From: CAYOBW01 sp964402115
Lineage (GTDB): Bacteria > Verrucomicrobiota > Kiritimatiellia > UBA8416 > CAYOBW01
Length of the DNA: 16,680 bases
Assembly: GCA_964402115.1 (NCBI GenBank)
Contig: CAYOBW010000147.1
Location: forward strand, 1 to 16,680
Direction of reading: 5' to 3'
Under the pieces are notes generated by a model. That model saw nothing but the letters and a program-made list of their open reading frames with translations. It was not told where the DNA came from and searched no databases. This document shows positions 1-5,985 of this stretch, piece by piece (position 1 is the first letter of the stretch; each line of letters begins with the position of its first letter). Made by a program: the position numbers and the translations under genes.

Positions 1-167
1 CACGCTTCGTCAGCAGCAGGGCGGCAAGCGTAAGTCGCGCGTTCTGCGTCGCACGGAATCTCCCGAGCAGTCCGTCTGTTTCCGCTGCAGGTCTTCGCAT
101 CTGGCAGCGCGGCGCCTGCTGGCGACGGTTGGCGCCGCGTGTTGCAACTCGGTCTCCAGGCGCCGGG
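1..167. other. Leading edge without a supported gene
   Basis: This stretch lies downstream of the stop codon of the minus-strand GH2 gene. Reading frames are open here on both strands, but their translations are arginine-rich, low-complexity strings typical of high-GC shadow frames, and I recognise no protein family. I see no convincing hairpin followed by a T-run that would terminate the GH2 transcript. A gene could begin beyond the window edge. Confidence 0.4.
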
Positions 168-3100
168 TCACTCCGCTCGAACATCGAGCTCGGCCACCGC
201 GGCCCAAGGCTGATCCTCGAAACCGCTCTTCGCAACGAGGCGGATGGCGCGGGCGTTGACGGTCCGGTCGAAGGAGACGGTCTTCAGCTTCGGCGAGCGG
301 TCGAAGGCGCCGCTGGCGACCGGGTCGCCCCATGCGTGGCCGTCGGCGCTGGCAAACACCGCGTACTCGCGGATGTTGCCGTTCGCGTTGCCGTCCTGCC
401 GCGGCAGGATCGTGACCCCGCGGAGGGCGACGACTTTCGCGAAGGTTACGGTCAGCGTGTGCGGGTGCTTCAGCGGGGCCGGCTCCCAGGTCGAATGCCA
501 TAGCGTGTCCGGATTACCGTCCACCGCTCGTGCGGCTTCGAAGCCGGGCTGGTCGCTGCTGGCCTGCGCCGCAGTGCCGAGCTGGTCCAGCGGGCGGGGC
601 TCGCGCGCCAGGGCGCGGACCTCCTCCGGAGTCGCCTCGACCTTGGGGGCAAATGCGGGGCTGGCGAGGTAGGCGAAGAGGCTCGCGCGCAGCTGGCGGG
701 CGACCGGTCGGTTCGCGAGGTCGCTGCCGAGGTCCATGCTGCAGACCATCAGCTTCCCGCCCGCGACCTGCGCCTCGAACAGCAGGCCGAGGCGGCGGTT
801 GCTGAACCACGTGTCGATCGGCTGCACCAGCGGCCGCAACGCCGGCGGGAGGCCGTCCAGCACCATGGCGCCCGAGCCATGCACCAGCTCCCACCACTGC
901 CAGTTGCTGTGACCGTCGGTGGGGAACGACGCGAAGACCGGATGGCGCGGGTCGCACAGGATGCCCAGCGTGTGCGGCGGCTGGTTCCCGGTCCAGGCGG
1001 TGTTCCAGAAGATGCTCGAGAAGCCGATCGCCACGTCGCCCTTCACCCGCTGCGGGTCGAAGCTCAGCAGGACCGTTCCGCCGGCCCGCAGGCGCGCGAG
1101 GGCCGCGTCGTCGAGCGCCTGGGCGATATGCACGCCCGCCGGCGGTTCCGCGGGCGGGGAGGGGGGGTAGACCCAGATGTCCCAGTCGTTCTCCGCCACC
1201 CGGGCCGTCGCGGCCCCGGACGCGCCGCCGACGGACACCACCAGGCGATAGCGCGCCGGCGCCGGCAGCGGCTTGAGCGCGCTTTCGACGGCGCCGATGT
1301 CCGCGACCAGGCCGACCGGCAGCGTGCGCGCCGGGAATTGCCCGCTCGCGACCGCCGTGCCGGCGTCGTCGCGCAGGCTCCAGGCGACGACCGCGTTTGT
1401 CAGCGGGGCGGGGCCGTATTGCGCGATTTCGAGCGCGGCGCGGAACGTCTCGGCGCTGGTCCAGGTCCGCCTGGCCATGCGCGCCAGCGGCACGACGGGC
1501 CCGCAGAACCGCGCGTACGCGGCCGGCTCGATGTACCCCTTCGGCTCCCAGAAGGGGTCCAGCACGCCGACGAGCGCGGTGCCCTGGCCGGGGAAGTCGT
1601 GCAGGTCGAGCAACTGGAAGCCGGCCATGCCGGGCGTGCGCAGGGCGCTCTCGATCTCCTCCTTGTAGCAGAGCGCCTGCAGCTTGCCCGAGGCCAGCAG
1701 GAAGGCGTGGGCCTGGTCGCCCATGTGGTGGGCGGTGAGCGTGTCGCGGAAGATCTCGAAATTGCGCGGCTTCAGCGGCCCCGTGTACTTCGCGATTTCG
1801 TCGAAGTTCGGATACACGCACCACTGGCCGATCTCGTGGCTGATTACCGGCACACCGCGCCGGGAGATGTAGTCGCGGTAGTCCGTCGTCGTCTCCGGCG
1901 GCTTCGCGTTGATCCGCGACTTCAGCCCCTGCCCCCAGCCCTGAATGCGCGGGCCGGGCGCGCAGTGCCACTGGTTCACCGGCAGCTCCGGCCAGCCCGC
2001 GCCGCTCGTCCACAGCCGCCGCGGATCGCGCGCCTTGTAGTGGTCCACCCACCGGGTCAGCCACTCGGCGTGCCGTCGGCCGCCGGGTTCGTTCCCGTAG
2101 GGCATGAGCACGAACGAGGGGTGGTTGCCGTAGTACTTCAGGATGCGGTCCGTCTCCGCGTACAGCCACGCATCCACGGGCTTGCCGTCGCCGAGCGTCG
2201 TGGACTGGTTCGCCCACGAGGAGGCTTCGACGTGCAGATAGCAGCCCAGCTCGTCCGCTGCGGCGAAGGCGGCCTCCGGCGGGCACCAGGAGTGGAAGCG
2301 GATGTGGTTCAAGCCGTGCGCCTTGGCGACGCCGATGATCCGCCGCCACTCGGCCACGTCCGTCGGCGGGTAACCGGTCCTCGGGTAGGTGCAGCAGTCG
2401 AGCGTGCCGCGCAGGAACACCGGCCTCCCGTTGATCGTGAACTGCGTGCCCTGCGCGGCGAAGTCGCGGACGCCGGTCCGCGTCCGCCAGGTGTCGGTCT
2501 GTCCGTCGGCCGTCTCGATCGTGACCTCAAAATCGAACAGGTTCGGCGCGAACTCGTCCCACCGCACGTTGCCGAAGGAGCAGAAGATCGTCGTTTCCGA
2601 GCGGGCGCCCTCACCCCACGCCAACCCCGTGTGACCTTCGAAATTGACATCCCGCAGGTCGCCCAAACTCACGCCCCACCGGATCTTGCCGTTGCCACGC
2701 CTGCCCGTGGCGTTTCCAACCCGGACGGCGCCGCGCAGCAGGTTCTTGGTGAAGTCGGGGTACAGTTGCACGTCGTCAATCCACACCGGCGGCGTGGCGC
2801 GGAGCGCGAGCCGCCCCACGATGCCGTTCCAGTTGCCCTGGGTGTGGTCGCTGACGCTGTGCGAGTTCTCGCCGATGTCCACAATCATGCGGTTGTCCAC
2901 GCGGATCGTGAGCGTGTGTTTGCCCGGCGGAAGCAATCCGAGGTCGTAGTCGTGCGGCGTGGCGAGGGCGTTGTTCGTGCCCGCGCACCGGCTATCCACC
3001 CAGACGCGCGTCTCCCAGTGCGGACGCTCCAGCGACAGGGCGATGCGTTTGCCCTGCCAGTCGGCGGGGATCTCGATATCGCGCTGGTACCAGGCCGCGC

Positions 3101-3437
3101 CCATGTAGGTTGTCTCGGGCTGAAGCCAGAAGGGGACTTTGATGTTGCCGGGTTGGCGGTAGGGCGCGTACGCCGGGGCGTTGAAGTAGGTCTTGTCCTC
3201 GATGCCGCCGACCCATTTCGTGTCGACCGTCACCGGGTCTCCGATGCGCTGCTCCGTCAGCGAGCCGGGCAGGCGCGCCTTGCCCTCCAGCGGGCGTCCC
3301 CACCACGCGCCGGCGACGCCCGTGTCGCCGCGGTCGAGCGCGAAACGCCACTCGCCCGCGAGCTCGAGCGTATCCGCCGCGCGCGCCACGCCGGCGGCCA
3401 CTGCCGCTGCGGCCACCAGTGTGTGTATAGGTTTCAT
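168..3437 (-). CDS. Exported GH2 family glycosidase with C-terminal F5/8 C (discoidin) domain
   Basis: A 1089-residue retaining exo-glycosidase of the beta-galactosidase/beta-glucuronidase superfamily, probably acting outside the cytoplasm. The start is ATG at 3437 because it opens a signal peptide (MKPIHTLVAAAAVAAGVARA) followed by a mature N-terminus with the GH2 'L.G.W.F..D' pattern; the frame extends further upstream but without domain sense. Approximate domains are sugar-binding jelly roll 22-200, Ig-like 200-330, TIM barrel 335-650, a C-terminal region 765-930 containing HSNWQWWEL, and F5/8 C 950-1089. The expected acid/base is E450 in GNEPGG and the nucleophile is E535 in SHEIGQW; their 85-residue spacing is normal for GH2. 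No strong Shine-Dalgarno is visible. The gene diverges from the GH43 gene and probably shares its substrate. The exact sugar specificity is unknown. Confidence 0.93.
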   Translation of the reverse strand: MKPIHTLVAAAAVAAGVARAADTLELAGEWRFALDRGDTGVAGAWWGRPLEGKARLPGSLTEQRIGDPVTVDTKWVGGIEDKTYFNAPAYAPYRQPGNIKVPFWLQPETTYMGAAWYQRDIEIPADWQGKRIALSLERPHWETRVWVDSRCAGTNNALATPHDYDLGLLPPGKHTLTIRVDNRMIVDIGENSHSVSDHTQGNWNGIVGRLALRATPPVWIDDVQLYPDFTKNLLRGAVRVGNATGRRGNGKIRWGVSLGDLRDVNFEGHTGLAWGEGARSETTIFCSFGNVRWDEFAPNLFDFEVTIETADGQTDTWRTRTGVRDFAAQGTQFTINGRPVFLRGTLDCCTYPRTGYPPTDVAEWRRIIGVAKAHGLNHIRFHSWCPPEAAFAAADELGCYLHVEASSWANQSTTLGDGKPVDAWLYAETDRILKYYGNHPSFVLMPYGNEPGGRRHAEWLTRWVDHYKARDPRRLWTSGAGWPELPVNQWHCAPGPRIQGWGQGLKSRINAKPPETTTDYRDYISRRGVPVISHEIGQWCVYPNFDEIAKYTGPLKPRNFEIFRDTLTAHHMGDQAHAFLLASGKLQALCYKEEIESALRTPGMAGFQLLDLHDFPGQGTALVGVLDPFWEPKGYIEPAAYARFCGPVVPLARMARRTWTSAETFRAALEIAQYGPAPLTNAVVAWSLRDDAGTAVASGQFPARTLPVGLVADIGAVESALKPLPAPARYRLVVSVGGASGAATARVAENDWDIWVYPPSPPAEPPAGVHIAQALDDAALARLRAGGTVLLSFDPQRVKGDVAIGFSSIFWNTAWTGNQPPHTLGILCDPRHPVFASFPTDGHSNWQWWELVHGSGAMVLDGLPPALRPLVQPIDTWFSNRRLGLLFEAQVAGGKLMVCSMDLGSDLANRPVARQLRASLFAYLASPAFAPKVEATPEEVRALAREPRPLDQLGTAAQASSDQPGFEAARAVDGNPDTLWHSTWEPAPLKHPHTLTVTFAKVVALRGVTILPRQDGNANGNIREYAVFASADGHAWGDPVASGAFDRSPKLKTVSFDRTVNARAIRLVAKSGFEDQPWAAVAELDVRAE

Positions 3438-3760
3438 GCCGGGGATGTTGCGAAAAGTCCGCCGGGAAGGCAATGCCGAAGGTGTGTCCTCAATCCTGAG
3501 TGGCGTTGTTCCCGCCGCGCACCCACCGCGCGCCCCCTTTCTCACGGCTCGGCGGGAGCGGCTCGACGGAGCTCGCCGCAGTGCGAAAGGGAAACGCTCT
3601 CGTGCGCTGTCCGGCGCCTGTCGCGCCGCAGCAATCGGCGCCACCGTCCATGAAGAGCCGCCAGGCGGCGAACGCTCACGCAAACCAGTCTGCCGGTCGG
3701 GACGAAATGCGGAGCATTGTGCGTCGCGTGGCTTCGTGGTAGGGTGCCGGCAGCGGAAGG
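3438..3760. other. Divergent spacer without an intact gene
   Basis: This is the 5' flank of the GH2 gene, between its ATG and the toxin-antitoxin remnant. Open frames here translate to low-complexity arginine/alanine-rich strings, and I recognise no family. On the minus strand TTGCCT and CAACAT lie 17 bases apart just before the GH2 ATG, but the match to a sigma-70 promoter is weak and would leave almost no leader. A 12-bp string at 3451-3462 recurs upstream of the SNF2 gene. Confidence 0.35.
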
Positions 3761-3918
3761 TTGCGGGGCATCGGGGAGGCGGTGGCGCTCCTGTCCAGCT
3801 CGGAACGTGGCAAGTTCCGCGCGTGGTTCGCCGAGTTCGACGCCAGGGCGTGGGATCGCGAGTACGAGGCTGATGCGCAAGACGGGACGCGCGACCGCCT
3901 TGCCGATGAGGCCCTTCA
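3761..3918 (+). pseudogene. Antitoxin remnant of a RelE/ParE-type toxin-antitoxin module
   Basis: The translation from a TTG at 3761 contains FRAWFAEFDARAWDREYEAD followed by a DRLADEAL segment. From memory this is the conserved core of a small antitoxin family encoded next to RelE/ParE-type toxins (F..W..EFDA..WDRQ.E.D...G.LD.LAEEAL). About 50 residues are recognisable. No ATG or GTG is available: an in-frame TAG lies at 3740-3742, and the Shine-Dalgarno is poor, so the N-terminus may also be damaged. After ADEAL the expected short C-terminus is absent, and the frame runs on by chance into the GH43 reading frame. The gene is probably non-functional. Confidence 0.7.
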
Positions 3919-3925
3919 GGGCCTC
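3908..3925. repeat. Perfect 7-bp inverted repeat at the toxin-antitoxin deletion junction
   Basis: GAGGCCC (3908-3914) and GGGCCTC (3919-3925) are perfectly complementary around a TTCA loop. The hairpin coincides with the point where antitoxin-like translation stops and toxin-like translation begins in another frame. It may be the product of, or the trigger for, the deletion. Confidence 0.6.
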
Positions 3926-4028
3926 TGTCACCGTGGGCGATCAGCATGGCGCCATGGGCGTCGAGTCCCCACAAGGCAGCCTGTGGTACTGGATCGGTGT
4001 CCACGCCGGATACGATCGCCTGAAGTGA
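3916..4028 (+). pseudogene. C-terminal remnant of a RelE/ParE-type toxin
   Basis: In a different frame from the antitoxin remnant, the sequence reads SVTVGDQHGAMGVESPQG and then SLWYWIGVHAGYDRLK before a TGA at 4026-4028. The ending W.WIG.HA.YDRL is the usual C-terminus of small RelE/ParE-fold toxins partnered by the antitoxin type just upstream. The N-terminal half or more of the toxin is missing, and the remnant abuts the antitoxin fragment, so an internal deletion removed the end of the antitoxin and the start of the toxin. It ends 14 bases before the GH43 ATG. No ribonuclease or gyrase-poison activity is expected. Confidence 0.72.
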
Positions 4029-4030
4029 TC

Positions 4031-4035
4031 GGAGG
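4031..4035 (+). promoter_or_regulatory. Shine-Dalgarno for the GH43 gene
   Basis: GGAGG lies 7 bases before the ATG at 4043. It decides the start, because the open frame actually extends back into the toxin-antitoxin remnant at 3761. The ATG is also followed directly by a signal peptide. Confidence 0.85.
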
Positions 4036-4042
4036 GTGGGTT

Positions 4043-5797
4043 ATGAGCATACGCTGGCCGCTTCTCGCGTGGGCCGTGCTTGGCTGCCCGCTGGCGTTCG
4101 CGGCGCCGGCCGGCGCCACGTACTGCAATCCGCTCAACCTTGACTACGGTTGGAGCGGGCGGGACCAGCGGCACAGCGCCGATCCCGTGATCGTGCCGTT
4201 CCAGGGTCGCTACTACCTCTTCGCCACGGACGACGTGCCGGGCTACCGCGTTTCGGACGACCTGCTGACGTGGTCGAACATCCTGTTCTCGGCCGGCTTG
4301 CGCGCCCTGATGTCGGACAACGACCGCGGCACGTACTGCGCGCCCGCCGTCGCCTCGGACGGGAAGCGCCTCTACTTCATCCGCATGAGCCGGCGCAAAG
4401 AAGCGACGGTGCCCGTGATGTGCAGCGCCGACCCGGCCGCGGGGCGGTGGAAGCGGTGCGGCACGCTGCGGGCCGTGGGCGATCCCGCGCTGTTCTTCGA
4501 TGACGACGGGCGCGCCTGGCTTTACCACGGCTTGGGCAAGCCGACAAAGGTCTTCGCGATCGATACCAACACGTGGACGGAGGTGGGCGGCAGCGAGGTC
4601 CAACTCCGCCCGGAGGTTGCCAACGTGACGGACCTCGCCGGCGGCTACGAGCGCGGCCGGCGCGAGCTGCTGGGGGAGGCGGATACCGGTGCGTGGTGTG
4701 GCCGGTTCAAAATCCTGCCCTGCCAGGAGGCGGCCTGGATGACGAAACACAAGGGGCGTTACTACCTCCAGTACGCCACGCCCGGCACAGTCACGCAGTG
4801 GTACGGCGATGTCGCGCTCGAAGGCGCTGCGCCGACGGGGCCGTTCACGCTGGCGGACTACTCGCCGGTGTCGCTGAAGATCGGCGGCTTCATCGGCAGC
4901 GCCGGCCACAGCTGCGTCTTCCAGGACTTCGGCGGACGCTGGTGGCGCGTGACGACGATGTGGGTGGGTGTGCGCGACCTCTTCGAGCGCCGGCTCGGCC
5001 TGTTCCCCGTCGGCTTCGATGCGGCGGGGCGGATGTTCACCGACACCGCGCTGGGCGATTACCCGCGTCAGCTTGCCGATGGCGCGCCGGCCGGGTGGTG
5101 GGTGCAGTCATTCCGGACGACCTGCACCGCGTCCTCCTCGCTGACGAACCACCCGCCCGCGCTGGCCGGCGACGAGAACGTCCGCACGTGGTGGTCGGCG
5201 CGGAGTGGCGACCCCGGCGAGTGGTTCAAGCTGGACCTCGGCGCACCCTGCCGGATCAACGCCGTCCAGGTGAACTTCGCGGAGCAGGACGCGCGGGAGG
5301 CGGTGCGTGGCGCCGCCGACTACCACGCGTACCGGTTGCTGCTCTCCGACGACGGTGTGCAGTGGCGGACGCTCGTGGACCGGAGCGGGTCGCACACTTG
5401 CGCGCCGCACGACTACGTTGCGCTGGCGGCACCCGTGACGGGGCAGTACCTGAGGCTCGAGAACGTCCACACTGCGAACGGCGGGAAGTTCGCCGTGCGC
5501 GACCTCCGCGTCTTTGGCCGCGGCAGCGGGCGCGCCCCCGCGCCCGTGACGGACCTCAAGGTCGCGCGCCATGCCGACGACGACCGCAACGTTACGCTGC
5601 GCTGGACCCCGGCCGCCGGCGCCTCCGGCTACCTGGTCCGCTACGGTGTTGCGCCCGATGCCCTGTACACCTGCATCCAGGTCCAGGACGGCGGCAGCGG
5701 CCAGCTGACGTTCCACGCCCTGGCGCGCGGCGTGCAGTACCACTGGCGCGTGGATGCCTTCAACGGCAACGGTGTGACCGTAGGACCGGACCGTTGA
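4043..5797 (+). CDS. Exported GH43-type glycosidase with F5/8 C and FN3-like domains
   Basis: A 584-residue secreted enzyme. It begins with a signal peptide (MSIRWPLLAWAVLGCPLAFA), followed by a five-bladed beta-propeller of the GH43 arabinosidase/xylosidase type at about 30-340. The catalytic triad is visible: D47 in SADPVIV (general base), D147 in VGDPALFFDDDG (pKa modulator) and E229 in PCQEAAWM (general acid). Residues 345-500 form an F5/8 C carbohydrate-binding-like domain ending in YLRLENVHTANGGKFAVRDL, and 505-584 resemble fibronectin type III (LKVARHADDDRNVTLRWTP). The family is inverting and usually releases L-arabinose, D-xylose or D-galactose; the subfamily cannot be told here. The gene diverges from the GH2 gene, which also carries a discoidin module, suggesting a shared target glycan. 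Confidence 0.92.
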   Translation: MSIRWPLLAWAVLGCPLAFAAPAGATYCNPLNLDYGWSGRDQRHSADPVIVPFQGRYYLFATDDVPGYRVSDDLLTWSNILFSAGLRALMSDNDRGTYCAPAVASDGKRLYFIRMSRRKEATVPVMCSADPAAGRWKRCGTLRAVGDPALFFDDDGRAWLYHGLGKPTKVFAIDTNTWTEVGGSEVQLRPEVANVTDLAGGYERGRRELLGEADTGAWCGRFKILPCQEAAWMTKHKGRYYLQYATPGTVTQWYGDVALEGAAPTGPFTLADYSPVSLKIGGFIGSAGHSCVFQDFGGRWWRVTTMWVGVRDLFERRLGLFPVGFDAAGRMFTDTALGDYPRQLADGAPAGWWVQSFRTTCTASSSLTNHPPALAGDENVRTWWSARSGDPGEWFKLDLGAPCRINAVQVNFAEQDAREAVRGAADYHAYRLLLSDDGVQWRTLVDRSGSHTCAPHDYVALAAPVTGQYLRLENVHTANGGKFAVRDLRVFGRGSGRAPAPVTDLKVARHADDDRNVTLRWTPAAGASGYLVRYGVAPDALYTCIQVQDGGSGQLTFHALARGVQYHWRVDAFNGNGVTVGPDR

Positions 5798-5799
5798 CA

Positions 5800-5830
5800 C
5801 AGGTTTCAGTGTTCGGTGTTCAGGTTTCAG
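5800..5830. repeat. Short direct repeat CAGGTTTCAG x2
   Basis: CAGGTTTCAG occurs at 5800-5809 and again at 5821-5830, separated by TGTTCGGTGTT, itself a near-duplication of GTGTT. It starts 3 bases after the GH43 stop. Strings of this type (GTTTCAGTGTTCAG permutations) are, as I recall, scattered scrap repeats in intergenic DNA of many environmental bacteria. Confidence 0.6.
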
Positions 5831-5838
5831 CCGGCCCC

Positions 5839-5862
5839 CTCTGCGCGCGCGGCCGCGCAGAG
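5839..5862. terminator. Candidate bidirectional terminator hairpin (no T-run)
   Basis: CTCTGCGCG (5839-5847) and CGCGCAGAG (5854-5862) form a perfect 9-bp, GC-rich stem around a 6-base loop. It lies between the convergent GH43 and SNF2 genes, where a shared terminator is expected. Neither strand has a proper U-tract after it, so intrinsic termination is uncertain. Confidence 0.45.
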
Positions 5863-5866
5863 ATAA

Positions 5867-5911
5867 CATGACGAGACTGCCTGCGAAGAGGCCGGCGGTA
5901 GTCTCGTCATG
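5867..5911. repeat. 15-bp inverted repeat hairpin between convergent genes
   Basis: The arm at 5867-5881 (CATGACGAGACTGCC) matches the reverse complement of 5897-5911 (GGTAGTCTCGTCATG) at 14 of 15 positions, with a 15-base loop. It follows the previous hairpin by 4 bases. It could be a second terminator stem or a palindromic repeat element. No T-run follows on either strand. Confidence 0.6.
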
Positions 5912-5985
5912 AAGACTGCGGAGACATGGAGGCGGGCCACTCCCGTTTCCAGGTTGAACCCTTCCACGCCCCGTCGTGTCTCCGC

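Noticed and set aside
879..3653. 924-residue plus-strand open frame opposite the GH2 gene
   Set aside because: A typical high-GC shadow frame: rich in Arg, Val, Gly and Ala, with no domain motifs, while the opposite strand has a full GH2 architecture.
3193..3873. Long plus-strand frame across the GH2 5' end and spacer
   Set aside because: It is antisense to the GH2 signal peptide region, with low-complexity translation and no family resemblance.
4573..5871. 432-residue open frame overlapping GH43
   Set aside because: It shows arginine-rich shadow translation. The GH43, F5/8 C and FN3 signals are all in the other frame.
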